DNA of 64,000 bases from the NCBI GenBank assembly GCA_963678705.1, contig OY783215.1, positions 11,451,740 through 11,515,739 of the forward strand, in the 5' to 3' direction. This document shows, piece by piece, positions 22,850 through 38,049 of the stretch (the stretch's first letter is position 1; the number at the start of each line of letters is the position of its first letter). The notes beneath the pieces were generated by a model that did not search any database, was not told the origin of the DNA, and worked only from the letters and a program-made list of their open reading frames with translations. Source of the DNA: Panorpa germanica. Taxonomy: Eukaryota; Arthropoda; Insecta; Mecoptera; Panorpidae. The position numbers and the translations under genes were made by a program.

Positions 22850-23345
22850 ACAGAGTTTACAGTCAGTGTGGGGTCACGAGTCACGACTCAGATTGTGAGA
22901 CGCCACGCTTTACCGTACGTCACGCTGCTCCGCGCATTATTTTACATTATTTGAAGGTAATATGTATATACAAAATACATATACAAAAGCAAACGCAACA
23001 GTTGTTATTAAATACTATTTGTACACTACTAGTAAAAACAACTAGCGGTTATTAGATGTTTAAAGAGAAGGGACAGGCGTTACTGCCGAGCCCTCGCTTG
23101 CTGTGCTCTGATTGGTTGGAAATATATCGTACGATGCTTAAAATAAACATAAAACATTTTTAATTAAGTAGACTTGCTTGGCGGCTCGGCCGACTTGGCT
23201 GTTGTATACACGGACGTGGGACAACGAACACATACGAGCTGTGGTATCGCGCAATTCACTTTCAGATCTCGTATCTCCCGTTCGGTGATCGGTGTTTAGC
23301 GAGTCCATGTCAGATAACGGCAACCTGTTGCACGCGACGATGTCT
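22850..23345. promoter_or_regulatory. CpG-rich patch, possible promoter / 5' exon
   Basis: Two GC- and CpG-rich blocks (22850-22945 and 23080-23345) stand out from the AT-rich surroundings. The first has TTTACAGTCAGTGTGGGG (TCAGT is the arthropod initiator word) and ends ATTTGAAG|GTAATATG, a possible donor. The second carries TGATTGGTTGG (a CCAAT-type word). On the minus strand an ATG-led frame (MDSLNTDHRTGDTRSE...) runs through it with polar composition. No known gene is attached. It could equally be a GC-rich repeat fragment. Confidence 0.3.
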
Positions 23346-26300
23346 TAGTTTTCTGTTTGTTTACGAAACCTATTATATTGACAAAATTCTAATACTTGGT
23401 GTTATGAAGATATTTAAAAAATATTAAATAAGAAAAATCGTTTTCTTTGTTCTGATACGTCTAGTACTGGTTTTTGAAACAGAAATTTTGATTGTACTAT
23501 AAACGAAAAAATTAATGAATTTTCATTTACTTGTTACCGGTTTGATAAACTGTTACTTTTAAAAATTGTGACTAAAAGGTACGCCCAATAAAATGAAGTT
23601 AAGGGAGGTTGAAATCGGAAACGTTTTTTAAATGGAAAACTAAAAGAGCAGGAACAAAATAACGGTTTCCAGTTCTTGCCTACATTATATATACATAAAT
23701 ATTTCTTATTTCTTTTTCAAAAAAATGAAATATTTAAGATTTATTTAATAAAATACAGATATAGTTCAAATTACGAAAGTTCGGTGGCAACTCATGCTTA
23801 AAAAAGGTTATAAGATCGTATAAATCTGCGATGCGATGGTGAATTTTATCTTATTCGTTCCTATAAACATTATAAAAACATAAGTGAGACAATTTTTTTT
23901 TACAATATCTCATTTATACCACAGAACTTGTTTTAACCACGAGTCACTGTCAAAGTCTCGTAATTTCAACAATACCACTTTTTGGGAAATATTAAAGTAA
24001 GGCAACATAAAGTTATTAAAGGTATACTGTGTCAAATAGAGTTTGTTACAATTTACAGTCAGCAGTATTGGTAGTGCTCAATTCCTCACTCTAGCCTCGT
24101 AATGTTTAAAACTAGCTCATTGCAAAATAATTATTTATTTATAATCACACTTTTATATGAGTCATTAGAGAACTTAATCATATTCAGAAGCTATAAAAAG
24201 AAGCAGTAAATCGTTAAATAAACGAAGAACGATAAGATAATAAGTACAATTAAAAAAATTATTCCGTTAAATTTCAGAAAATATCTAAGCGATTTATATA
24301 AAAGTAAAAGGTATGCTCTGATATTCAAAATTAGAGATATCGAAAACTTTAATGGAACAATTTGTGTCTCAAAACATTATTCATGTTTTGCAGACTCTCA
24401 TTTCAACAAAGTAAGTGTAACTAAAACAAGTAATATACATTAAATATGCAATAGGACATACGTCATGGAGCAGTACATAACTATATTATATTAGAGCAGA
24501 TAAAATTTAAGTACGACAGCAACAGGTTGTATACTTCCCATAAAACATCAATATAAACTTGTTCAGCATTGAGGCTGCCAAGAAAGTATTATTAATTGTC
24601 CGTACGAACATAAGAAAATAAACTACAGAACCATTCAAACGAATTGAATACTTTATGAATACTTAAGCCTTATGTAAGAAAATATTTCCATTACTATTAA
24701 TTTATTCCTATACATCTCCTATGTGTGTGTTGTTTTTTTTTTGTAAAAATGTGTAAAACAAGGTAACGAACGCGTTTATACTGAGAATCTGACGATAAGA
24801 TTTCTCAAGCTGAGTTCGTTCTACAAACTGTGGAAAGATTTTTTGTAACTGACGTACGGGTGAAAAGGTTTGATTTGTTGTTGATGGTTTGTTGCTGTAA
24901 GTGAAAAATATTTAAGATAGGTTATGTAAGAATAGGAATCTAGTCATATAAATATTTACCTAAAGTATATTTACAATTTCATTAACATCGCTGTTCGAAG
25001 AACTAACTGATGACATGATGTTTATATAATTGTGAATAAAATAACGGAATTATTTAATGCCAAAGTAGGAAGTAGTTACAAACCGGATATTGCGTTAACA
25101 AAATGTTTAACAAACTCATAAAATTGTTATGTATACATAAAGTACAAAAGTGTGTCTTTATGTTAGGATAAGTCTAGATGCACACTGGAGACAAAACTGA
25201 AAACGTACGCTGTGCGGAATGATGATTGAGTGAGACCTTACGTGCATTTATTGACTTTTATTTATACCGAAAAGAACAATTAATAAAATAATCAACTCAA
25301 TCTTGTTTTTTGTTGTCTCAGTAATGACCTGGACCTAGATCGATATATTAATCATAATAATGAGTAGTATAGTATTGATTAGCATTTATTTATCATGGAA
25401 CAAATCATTATTTTTAATAAAGTTTAAATAACCTTTAACATTTGTGAGCTAATTACACGTTAAACTGCTTATCTTATTTGTAATTATGGTTTATAATTAA
25501 TTATCTATAATTTGTCTGGTTAATGTGATAAACCGTCTGTTAGGTCATCGGTCATTCGTCTGTCTACAGAGTATCGGGCATTTTGATAAAAACCCGGATA
25601 CCTAACAATCTATCTGATTAACAAATTACATATATGATGTTTATGTTGAAAAAGGTTATATCAGGTTACATTAAAAACTGTCGCAAATTAGTCGGTAGAA
25701 CGTTACTCATTTTTATGTAATTATAAAGGACATCATTATCTAATTATTCAGCAAATTTCACTTCGATTCACGTCGGTTTATGGTTTCGAGATAAATTTAA
25801 TCAAAAATCAAATAATTTACAATGAGAGTGAATGAGAGGCAAATACATTTGGCGTGTAGTTACACCAGTTTTTCTTATTTCTGATTGAAAAACAAATCGA
25901 TAGATTTTCTAGATAAGCTGAAAATAAAGGAATATTTTTTGAAAAAAATTCCTAAATATTTGTCTGTTTAGTTATTTAAATAAAATTATTCAAATATTTA
26001 ATTTCATGTAATATTTTACTTAATCAATTTTATTTTATTATTTTATAGTTATTCTTAAGAAGTTTTATGGTTATGCTGATGCGCAAAAGAGGTACACTTA
26101 TTTTTCAAAAAGCCTAAAAACGTTGTTCATTATGTAAAATCATTTACGTAACAGCTAACTTTGTTTTCCGGTTAAATACAATGGTGTATACTATAATAAA
26201 CAAATTAATATACTTTTTAATTATATAACATATAAATATTGTTTATTGAATATGACTTTAGTAGTTAAAATCGCCGTAACCAATAATAAATATAAAGAAA

Positions 26301-28089
26301 ATTAAATATAGTGAATTTTTTATATGGCTGTACTGTTGCTGTATAACAGTAGGTTGTTATATTTTGGGGCTCACCTATTTTTAACAGTAAAAAAAATAAA
26401 AGAAATGAACGTAAAACTAACGTTGCCTACGCTTTTACAAGGACAGACAAGAGACAATTATTTATTTTGCATATTAGTAACTACTTCTAACTGGTTCACA
26501 GTAACAAGACCTATTTAAATACTTGGTCAATAAATGTCGAGAGTTGGCCGTTATAAATGTAAATTTCAATGACATTAGGTGATTGCCTTAATCAGTATAT
26601 AAATAAACATCTAAAAAAGATTGACGAGAGGTGATGCGGGGAAATTGTTTTATTTTGATTGACTTGTGAAATTAATTTTATGATTTTAACTTATTTATAC
26701 ATTTTGACGGAGGCAGTTCTTGCTGTTACGTAGACTTACTTGTGAGTGTTCTTTGAATGTATTAGTTCCAGACAAGTAGATCAAAAGTTGTAAGCAGCTT
26801 GAAAAACGATTTAGTCTAAGTAGTAGAGATAATTAAATAACCGATAATTGCCTTTACTGATAGCGATATAAGTGTACATAAGCGCTGTATCTAAGTGTCT
26901 GTCTCGAGAGAGTAAGTGGGTGGTGCGAACTGTGATTTAGGGCAAATGGTCTTGTGAACCATGTCTTAATTTCTATAAAACTGTACTATAAGTAATTAGT
27001 TATTTTAATTTAAATGTTAGCCCCTTAAATATTCTCATTCTACTGCTACATGAAATGTTACATTGCATTAGATTTTCTATCTGGATTGTGATAAAAAATA
27101 TAGTGAAAAATTTAGGCAATTCTGAAAAACATTGTGATAATTTTGAATAAATTTTTTTCCGTTAAGTACTTTTCTGTTTTAAAAAGTATGTATAACATTA
27201 CTCTGTGGTAGGTAATTTATCTAAATAATTGCATCCTCTAAATAGAACGATGCATATTTTGTATAAAACATGTCCAAAATGTAACGCTTGAATTAGCTTG
27301 TAATACGCTAGTAAATTGAAACTTGCTCAGTGAGTTATAATATATGAGAAGTAGTAAATGAACATTGGAATTAACTTGTGCTAAGCTTGCAAATGCCACA
27401 ATTTTCGACCTGGAATATTTTAGCTTAAATAAAATAAAAACGTAATTTTTGTTTTCGAAAAAAGAAGTCCAAATCCGGCTCTTGTAGACATCTTGATCTT
27501 TAGAAATATGTTTATAATTGCTTTACAGAATGTTGCTTAATTGCTTCAATATAAAAAATATTACTAATTAGTTGGCAGCTAAAGAAAATCAATCAAGCAA
27601 ATGCGATATTAATATGACAGGAAAATAATAGAGAATGTGTAAAAAAGAAGAAAATCGTATTTAATTTGGAAATAATTTAATGTAATTTGTGCGTCAATGT
27701 TTTTTTGGTCTTTGCTCTCCACAGATATTTATATGGAGCAGTTACGTTCAAAAATTGTTGAGAAAAAGTATATTTTATAAAAATAGTGTACAGAATGTCA
27801 TATTTGCTTTGTATGAAATATTTTTGCTTTCTGTTTACGTCACATAAATCTATTTTCGCAAAAAATGTATGAAATGTTAGTACTCTTCGACGTCAAATGA
27901 GGTCTTTGGAGCCACATTCGGTTCACACAAGTAATCTGCAAATATTATAATAGTTAAAGTAAAATGCACAAATTAAATGAAAATCAAATACAAACGGTTG
28001 TAACTTGATGCAGAGATTTCTCAGTTTAAGGCTTTAACTATTCATAATTTAGGTCACACAAATTTCGTACGATTATGAACCGATCATGC
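23346..28089. other. non-coding AT-rich DNA
   Basis: No supported gene. At 25549-25610 TTAGGTCATCGG and CCGGATACCTAA form imperfect inverted arms (a small foldback). TTTTGCAG|ACTCTCATTTC...AACAAA|GTAAGT at 24386-24416 is a strong acceptor-donor pair only 17 bp apart and is probably fortuitous. Confidence 0.55.
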
Positions 28090-28200
28090 TGCATGTGATG
28101 TCACAAAACTTCTGACCCTCTAACTCCTCCCCATTGTCCCATCATGTCACAACTTCTGAACCCTCTTCCTTCGCGTGTGTAATTCATGAAAGCCCCCTTA
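28090..28200 (-). repeat. G-tract / GTGACA dispersed repeat, copy 2
   Basis: Reverse orientation: ATGTGATGTCACAAAACTTC, CCCTCTAACTCCTCCCC and a second ATGTCACAACTTC, then CCCTC and CCCCCTTAA. It has the same architecture as 2320-2412, with the G-tracts seen as C-tracts. Confidence 0.5.
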
Positions 28201-29442
28201 ATATTTTAATATTACAACGTTTTAAGATGGTTCTTTAATATTAGATAATGTATTAATAAATGAATCAATTTAATTCTGGAATGCAGCAATCCTAATTACA
28301 ACAAGCACGCGTTCGCCTGCACTTAATGTCCTCAACAAATTTATTTCGGACATTTAATAAATCAGAATGCAACAACATCTCAGTACAAATTTATTAAGAA
28401 TCTAATTACCATTGATATAACGACACATGTTTTCACCAATACTACTTTACAAAGGTCAATTAAATTGACAAAACTACTTGCGTTTATTTACGTAATACGG
28501 GTTGTAACTAATACGTACGAAATACAAAGTTAGAAATAAATATTTTTATTAATAACGACAAGCGAATAACAAATCAATCAATGTTTGTATATTGTAATAA
28601 CACACATCGTATACTTATGTTATAAAATATAATACTCATAAACGTATGTCGTAGTTTTGTAGAAACGCTACAAGTGTAATGCAAACACTTTATGAATATG
28701 TTTGTTTTTTTAATAAATGTGCATTTAAATTTATATTTCTTGTGAATTAATAATTCCTTGGAATTCTTATAACGATAAGATCATACCTGTATAAATATTT
28801 GATGCTTAATACGCCAATTATAACTTCTTGATTATATTCAAAGCAAAAATCTTAAAAGAACTGGTAAGTGCACTTTACTAGCTTATAGAGAATTATGACT
28901 TAAAGTTGCAATAAAACGACATAAGAAAATACGTAAGTTTAGTTTTCAAAATATGTGGTAAAAATCACTTTATCTATTATTATATTACAAATTTTCACGA
29001 TATTTATTCGATGTTGTACTCTGTAGCAATGAATGATTAATTTTCCACACCTTTAGACCACATATAACAAATTTAAAAAGGCAAGCTGATATATGTAAAA
29101 CATAGCTGGAGAATTTTCCACAATCATCTCCTGTTGATACACCATTTATATATTTAATAGCATTCTAAGATTCCGTCAACATCATTCCATTTTCACCACT
29201 CAGCGATCTTGTCTCTAAGGATTACAGAAATCGGAAATGTTCTTAGTTGCTAATCACGATGCAACATCTTCAGTGACAGGATGAAATTTCGTTCTCTGCC
29301 ACTCTCGGTGCATCTCCGTGCATCTCTTGGTGTACTGTCTAATGTATACGAGATGCATGGCGGATGTACTGAGCATTACTTCAACACAACGGATTAATTA
29401 TAGAATGTCTAATCACAAGATGTATCTTCTAAGATAAAGCTT

Positions 29443-29444
<2 letters not shown>

Positions 29445-29515
<71 letters not shown>

Positions 29516-29559
29516 AAATAGATTCCACATCAGAAGTGTGACAAGATAATTGCACATGA

Positions 29560-29623
<64 letters not shown>
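29445..29623. repeat. (AT)n microsatellite pair
   Basis: Pure (AT)n at 29445-29511, a 49-bp unique spacer, then (AT)n at 29561-29623 interrupted once by GT. Length is likely variable between individuals and prone to assembly error. Confidence 0.95.
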
Positions 29624-29626
<3 letters not shown>

Positions 29627-32600
29627 TAAATAAATAAAATAAAAAACCTTTTCAGGTTACTAACTTCTTTTTAAGACGTTTTGGAAGGTTAAAGGGGTTC
29701 TGAAGCATCATTAATATAATTTTTACATTAAATACGACTAAGTTTCGTTTACGTAAAATATTACATCTAGTTAAGGTAATATCTGCGTTTTATATTTAGT
29801 GGGTGTAGATAACTGTCATACTTTTGCTTTTAGATACGCAGTATTATTTGTAGACTTAAGTAAACATGATGATATTAATAACGTAAATGTTACAGCTTAG
29901 TAAATGATGAATAATTATTTTGCAATTGACGTCACGGACGACGCCCATGCTCATTTGAAACAAATGTCAAGAAACTGAAACTCTTATTTCAATACAATTA
30001 AGATTGTTGAATAGCAAAAAATTTAAATACTATTTATCACAATTATTTTGCGGTTAGGTTGAGTTAATAAATTAAATATCAACAACAAAGTCATGGGAAG
30101 GTTGAATTCCGTTAATTGTGTTGATTACTTGAACTATCCTTATTTAGACGGTTTTAAATGAAACATTACTACGTTTCACTTAAGTAAAACGTTTCATGAA
30201 TGTAAGTAATGTTACATGTTTTGCGAGTTGACATTATTAGAAAATCGTCGGTGATAGAATTAGTATCACAGAAATTCCGATTCGAAATATGTATAATAAA
30301 TAAAAATAAAAATTAAAGTATTTCTATAATAATTTATTATTTAATTTAACCTTGTGATAAGGAATTAACCATTGTTGCAAATATTCTAATTAAAAATATT
30401 TGTTTTTATTGTTAATGGAATGGTTTTGTAAATACAAAATCAATGAATTATTATATAATTGTTTCGTAGAATGAAGAATAAAAACACAACGATAATTTTA
30501 ATTTTAATTGAAGGTCAAATATGTTTTTTTTATTATCTATTATAGTTCAATTTGATTGCTAAGTTATTAATTATACGGATTTAAAACCAGGATGCGTTAT
30601 TTAAAACGAGATAAGATAAGAAAATATGTTAAAGTCAATTAAAACAAAATTATAATAACGTATTGTGATGAGAGAAAGGATTGAGAAAAATATTTTCAAC
30701 CTGTTTAACCATTTCATCTATCATTCAGTTATTTTTATAAATATCGTACTAAGAAATCAAAAAGATGTTTATTTTCAGTAATCGATCAACACCTAAGTCA
30801 CCTAGACTGAATCTTAGGCTATTGGTAGGCGTTTACACTAAAGTATCGATCGCAGAAATCTATAAAGTCTTATTGGGATTGTTTCAAACCAAAATTCGGC
30901 CCTGAGTTAATTTTTATTCATTATAATGCAATAAGGTTCAAGGCTATTTATTATCAATTAATTTATTGAAAAATATCTTATTGAATTATTGTATTGTAAT
31001 TATAAATTATTTACGTAGTTTTAGCATAGCATTTTAAAACAAAAAGAAATAGTATTTAATTTTAACAACAGATGACACTTTTACGTAATATGCATATCTT
31101 ACTTTACATATTACGACATTTACTTTTATCATTGTATGTATTATAAATTAATTACTTTGTTACTATATACGATTAATTTTACATGAATAAAATCAGTGAA
31201 TTTCTGCACATGTCTACTTCCGTAACAATTCATGAAGGCTAGTGTTTACAAAATGTCGAATTTAAATACGATTTGTCTGTCTCTTTTTAGCATATGTAAA
31301 TTTTTCGTTTTATATTCTTTCTCTATCATATTAACATAAAATAAATCGCTTTTTATTTATAATTAGTGATTACGTTAAAATAAAACAGTTACAATCAATT
31401 GTTTATGGTCGATCGTAATGTTAAATATAAATGAATCCATCTAAGAGTTCATCCGTCTAAGCAACGAGGTATTTACATCCGATAAAAGTGAATCAAAGAT
31501 GTTAATTTTAGCTAGACTTGACAGATTAGATACAAAGTGTTCGATACATCGATGTATCATAAATAATCTAATCCTACCCTGTGGTCACTGGATGACATTA
31601 AAGTTGTGCGATGAATAAATGTTGGAAAGAATTTAATCTTTGAAATAAAGTGATTGTGAACTGTCTTCACAATGTTCTAATGTGACTGTCAGTCCTTAAA
31701 GTTTAGGAATCGCTGGTGAAATACAACGTTAGCATCTTCAAAAGCCTCGATGACTTAAATTCCTTTTTGCTAATTTAATTTTCATATTATCAACTCATAT
31801 TTATAACCTTGCAACGTTTTTGTGCTAGTTTATCGGTATACTATTCTATCAGGATGAATTAATTCTACTGTGAACTAACCAGATACGATTTGTAACCTAT
31901 TTGTATTAAAAGTAGCTCTTTTTGTTCTTGTAGTAATATTTCAGGACTAATAAATACCAAATCTTAACATTCTATCTCATTTCAAACCATTCTAACTTTT
32001 TGGATTTTAAAAATAACGCAAGTTATTTATTACATCCACTTAAGAGATATTATTAGGCTTAAAATATACATAAATGCTACATAACTGTGCTTAATAAATC
32101 AGAAACATACTATCTCCGAACTCGAATTCGTTTAGATATCGTAATCAATTCAAAGCATGAAGTGACTAACAATGAATTCACTATGGATTCATAAAGAATC
32201 TTAGTTTCATTCCATTTAATGGTTTATGTTTCTAGATTGGTTAGGATGGTTGGTTTTCGTTTCTGTACAAATGCAACAAGTAGTTTATGATATTTTATTT
32301 ACAATATTTAAACAGAATCAATCTTACCTGTAATAAACAACGGGATAATTAGCGAGAGCCTTGATAGCAAAGTGTTCACAACCGAATACATACTATAGTT
32401 AATTTTTATTTCACAATTTATATATATAAAATGTAAACGAACAAATTAAATATTCTTTTCACGATATTTAACTAATACACAGTAAATAAACTTCGTTTAA
32501 ATAATTTATCAGTTTTATTAAGATACCAGTAAAATAATGAATTATTTTAACGTTATAATATATCACGGTATACGAGTATATTTAGTTATGAGGTGCCCAC

Positions 32601-33346
32601 GTGCGATTTGATTTAGCAGTACTAAATTGATTTTTTATAAATACAACCGCTCAACTTGACGCACAAGTAGCAACTGATTCTGAAACTTACTGCGTTTAAA
32701 CTGGTAACAGAACTAACTTGCAAAGTAACTAAATGCCTTGCCAACTAAATGATGCCGACTTGTTTTCAATCCGTCCGTTCTTTTCTTTGACTATTTCAAT
32801 CTTATTTACATATGTTATCTACTTATAGTAAAGAGATATTTCAATGATGATTTTGATAAATATTTTATTGAGCTCGTGTATGTTATTCAATGAGTATAAA
32901 ATTTGATGATCCAACAATAATATGTAAAAGTATAAACACGGTTTTCATACAAAGTTGAATTTGTGAGCCCTAAATCTAATTTCGACAGTCTTAATACAAT
33001 AAAACTTTTATAAACTATCATTTTAGGCGTCAATGAATTATGGACATTTTCAAAACTCCTGGGTCATTGGGTGTTGGGCAATTTGGGCAACGCATAAGTG
33101 TCTTTCAAAGAAAGTGTGTACAATTTACTTAGTTTTAGGTCCTTAAACGTGACGAACAACTGCCCTTCTTGTTCTTCCTTGATAGGTTTCGACCATATTC
33201 ACTTTTTTTGTAGTTTTGTAAGATGTTGAACGTTTAAACGCATCTGTTACTGTTTACAAGATATTCACAGTTTCTTCAGAGATGCCAGACGTCCCGGAAT
33301 GTGTGCGATTGTCCCGCGTTCCGCATAAGCATTGAAAAGTTGTGCA
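29624..33346. other. non-coding AT-rich DNA
   Basis: No gene recognised. At 32580-32690 CCCACGTGCG (E-box-like) and TTTTATAAATACAACC resemble promoter words, but no coding exon follows nearby. Confidence 0.55.
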
Positions 33347-33425
33347 CAGAGCCGAATTAACCAATAGACAAATTAGATAAATGTTTGGAGCACTTAATTT
33401 CGGGGGCTCTTCCCAATTTTGCACG
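33347..33425 (+). mobile_element. hAT-type terminus (fragment)
   Basis: CAGAGCCGAATTAACCAATA then GACAAATTAG and GGGGGCTC match the general form of arthropod hAT ends (CAG(A/G)GCCGGATTAACC...). The opposite terminus and 8-bp duplication were not found within the next kilobase, so this looks like a one-ended remnant. Confidence 0.4.
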
Positions 33426-36400
33426 CTGAGAGGTGAGATACAACTGACGCGTTACGGAAATCAAAAAAATTAAAAAAAATTACACGCCAAAAATAGATAA
33501 TGATTTGAGATGATATAATTGAATTTCGGGTGGGTTTTAAAACCTTTTTTTTTTTTTTTATTCTAAATTTAAAATCTGAACTCTGGTTTTCTGTAAGAAT
33601 AATATAAACTAGAACATTGTTGAAACATAATAGTGGGTATCCTTATGAAATGTTGTATCAATGAGAATGGTCGTTACTATTGATAAAATAATGCATCTAT
33701 TAGTTTCGGTGTGGACGAATTCTTGCAACAACATTGAACATCATTCAAAGTGGACGACCTTTCATGGAATGTTCATACTGACACAACATTCTATGCACGT
33801 TATATATGTTTCATTCACACTCTTTTTTCTGTAGTTATTGTGAGTGGAACAAAGATGTTGTTCTAACAGTGAGAACGCCCAACAACACTACTTGTTATTT
33901 ATACAATCTTAAATTCAAATTTAGTTTGTAATGATCTAATGGCAAGAGCGACACACAACATTGTGCCAAGTGTATGCCTTGGGTTTGACAACAAGATATA
34001 AATACATCTGTGGTATTAGAAAATTTGTAAACAGAATTAGGAAGTAGGCAATATTTAGAAAGGTTATAATGTTTTCACTGAACCAGTGTTAACAACCAAC
34101 CAGGGGCGTCTAATATAAGGTGCCATTATTGCGCTACTTGCATATCGATCATTTTCTCATTCTTTCAGTTACATATATTTAAGGTTTATTCAACAGAAAA
34201 ACAGTTATCTGTTACATCAAATTTATAATAATATAATGTAACGTTGACATAAATTTACGTTTTCTTCAAGATTATATTATACTAAATATTAAACAAATAT
34301 ATTATTAAAAGATTATTAATGTATTTAACATTTATATAACGATTGTGTAACAGAATTATGTTAAACTTCAGTAAATAATAAGACATAATTTTAGGTAAAA
34401 CATATTACATAAGTTTACGTTCTGTCTTTAAAAGGTAATATAAAAATTCATGACATTGACACCCACAATAAATAAATTAAATTAAAAAAAATTTCTTAAT
34501 TTTAACCTATGATAAATTGAATCCTAAGTTATTCCTATTTCTCCAAACTTTTTTCAAATAGTTTAGAACCTGTGGGATAAATACCAACCGCATTATTAAC
34601 TAATTAGGATAACTATAAGCTAAGTATTTAAAGTGTTTCTTCTGTTAATACAAGTTTAAATGAATTAGCGCAATTGCTATTAAAATTAAACAACGTGAAG
34701 TAAAATGATATTTCCTTAAATTACGTTCCGGCGTTAACTAATTTTCAGATGAAAATGAAATCAAACTAATTAGAGTGGAAAATCATTTTTCATTATGCGT
34801 GAAATTAATAAAATTAAAAATTAATGATAATTAATATATGCATAATTAAATATATTATACGAGTATATAAAATAAAATATGTACAGAAAAAGTCAAATAA
34901 TCTAAATTTAATTTTTAGTTGCGGAGGATTTACTAAATATAATATTTAGGTTAAATTGATTAGATTTGACTTCTAATATTAGTTTAAAATATAGGTGTAG
35001 GTACGAAAACTCATTATCAGACAAATCTTATAGATAGTACTCTTAATATCTATAAGATGTTCGTAATCTTTTTAGTAATTTATTTTATAAATTTAATGTT
35101 TGAAGCGTTGTGTAAATTATTTGTTCAAAATTTCGTTTGTTATTTGTTGTCTTTTGTTTTCCAAATTCTTTGTAAATTTCTGGTTTTTAGTTATTTACAT
35201 TTCTTAGAAATTCAGTGTTTTTTTAATTGCATTTATTAGTAGTTTTTAAATTTTATAATACCATTAGTTTTGATATTTTTATAAGAATAATAAATGATTT
35301 TAAATTATGAAGAAATAAAACTCATATAAAAAAAAACTACTGTGGATTATATACCATTTTATTGAAACCTACTTTACTGTAATTTAAATTAATTCAAGCA
35401 AAAGTAAAGATCACATTAATAGCCCTGCAATTAACTAAATTTATTACCTTCTGTAACAGTTAAAACATTTTAATGTTACATTCGTTTCAATTTGTTTAAG
35501 TCTCTCTTAAATTGCGCTGCGTTAAAAGTTAATTATCTTTTATTCCATTTATTGATTGATACATAATCAGATTAAGTAGCTGTTATTCCCCAATATGGTA
35601 CATCAAGATCATTCTTAAACAAGCACTTTAATTTCTTGAGCAGTACACTTGCTTTTATGTATTTAATGAAAAGTACAAGGAAAACGTGAATTGAAACTCA
35701 TCAAAATAATCTTATCTTATATCCAATAGATGGAGAAGTTGCTAGTGCGAAGTAAACATAAGGATCATTCAGAACTAATATTTAAATTAGATCATTCTTA
35801 TGTAGGTTAATTATATAAATAATTACTTATTATGTTAATAATATTTGTTAATTAATTATGTTATTAGTAATTGTTAACTCTATAATCGTACTTTTGAGGA
35901 GAGATTGATTATCTTAAAATTTATTGGCATGCACTTGAAATTTCAAACTTGTCATCAAAGTGTTATACAGTGGTTGTTCACAGTCCATACTACAAAGTTA
36001 TAAAATAAGTTTTTCACTTAATACCTATTAAGCAGCAAATTACGCTGATATTCAATATGGTACTTTATTTTACTATACAATTCATTTATAAGTTGTTAAT
36101 CTAAAGAACTGCAATAAAATCATGCAATATCTTGTTTAATTTCATCATTTCTTGAAATTAACTTAAGCTATAGAACATTACACTTCGTTTTAAATTAATA
36201 ACAATGTTTTAAAATCTTTATGCAATAATAATTAATTCTACTACATATTAAACATGATTTTAATTGTATTTCATTTTATATTTCATGTATTTTGCATATG
36301 TAATTGCAAAAATTATGTGAAAATATGTTCAGTTTCAGTAATTAACAACGAGGGGTAATTAAATATTAGTAATTCTCATTTACATTATAACACATTATAT

Positions 36401-38049
36401 ATTTATCAGTTTAATTCATTAGCAAAACATTTTCGAAAAATCATAATGAATTTATTTTGAAGTCATATGTAAAATTAAGATATGTAACTAGGGGAGAAAC
36501 ATCTCAAATTCGGAAGAGAAATGAAGTATGGTAGTGAATAGAACTGTTCACCGTTGGCACGGGAGGGTGCACTGTCATCGGAAATATTCTCATTCGCATA
36601 TTACCACGATCACAATCTAAACGAGTGCCGCAACTCACCTAATTACATTTTTAATTATTGTTACTTTATTTTAATTCATCACACATTTTTTTAGTAACTA
36701 TTGAGATTTCTTAAACAGTGATAATTATACAAATAATATTGTTGATTGAAAATATATTTCCAACAAATTCGCATTAATACTTACTGTCGAACCCAATCAA
36801 ACAACCTGCAAGGTTGTCCACATTGAATCAGCAAGGACGCTATGTGTTGCCTGGATCTGATATTAAAGTTGGCAATACGACCTATACGTACAGAAATCCG
36901 TTACCATTCTTCCTCTAAGAGCAATATCTGCCTAGCCAGCGTACACCGATCTTGTTGAAACTTGTTATTAATACATGGCGAATTGTGACATGCTGTAAAG
37001 TATGCCCACACACTTTTACATATTGATACATATGTACACGTGGCTGGTCATTTATTAGCTGTATGATAATTATTATACGTGCAAATTGCATTAACAATGT
37101 TAACTTTCAGATTTATTTTCCACAACGCATATTTTTTTTAATGTTCTCTGTAAAAGAACTATTCATGTTTCATGTATTGAAGATTTGTTTGACGGCACAT
37201 TAAATTTCATTTTTTTCGTTTAGATTGTTTATAAATTTACTTTTTAATTGTAAAATAAAAGCGGTAATGGTATCTATTTAGTTCCGATAATACAATTCCT
37301 AAATTTTTGTGTAATAATTATAAATAACAGCGTAGTTATTTAATTAAAGGAACAATGAAAAGAACAAGATGCTCATTACAAGTTCCGGTTTCCGCATGAT
37401 TGGTGGCTGTACTTCCTCTTGACATATTACCTATATATTAGTTAAATTACATATTTAATTATCTCCATTCTTTATTCCGGCATACGATCCACAACAGGAC
37501 GGTACGCCACGACGCGATACGACGTTGGAATATGTACGACTGTACTTTGAGCGTCGGTTTTTCTAAGTAATAAGAAAATCCAATGCCAACCTGGAACAAA
37601 AGTACAACGGAACAGAAAAGCAATGAAAAATGTTTGTAATTAGTTTTATAATAACGTGGTATTGTAATACAAATGTTCGTAGGTAATACTACTTATTAGT
37701 CTGCGTCAAGTCGTTCCAGAAAGATTACAGCTATAGAAAAAACTGAAAGAAATTGAAATAGGAATGAGAATGGGAGTGGTGATATTCATAAATTGTACTA
37801 AAATATGGAAAATATACATCTGTTTGTAGAGGAAATATAGCTCAGCTTATTTATAACATAATGCGATAGTTTTTTTTTAATGAACTGGTTATGTAATCCA
37901 TGCTAAAACCTTCACTTCTTTCCTGTCATGTAGGCAATCTCCTAAATTTATATCTACAGTTGGTTTTATCGTCATTTTTTGTAAAACAAGACAGTGCAAT
38001 TTTAAAAACAAGTTAAATATGCAGAATGCATATTATAACTTATTTAAAT
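33426..38049. other. non-coding AT-rich DNA with two GC-richer patches
   Basis: 36530-36645 and 36780-36945 are GC-richer. In the second, both strands carry an open stretch of about 40 codons (plus: STLNQQGRYVLPGSDIKVG; minus: ASLLIQCGQPCRLFDWVRQ). Neither has a full splice frame or a known family, so a decayed mobile element is the likeliest source. A third patch at 37480-37560 is unexplained. Confidence 0.45.

Noticed and set aside
24386..24416. Strong acceptor and donor 17 bp apart
   Set aside because: No neighbouring exons or coding context; likely chance.
34100..34125. CAGGGGCGTCT, resembling a hAT end
   Set aside because: No inverted partner or 8-bp duplication found nearby.
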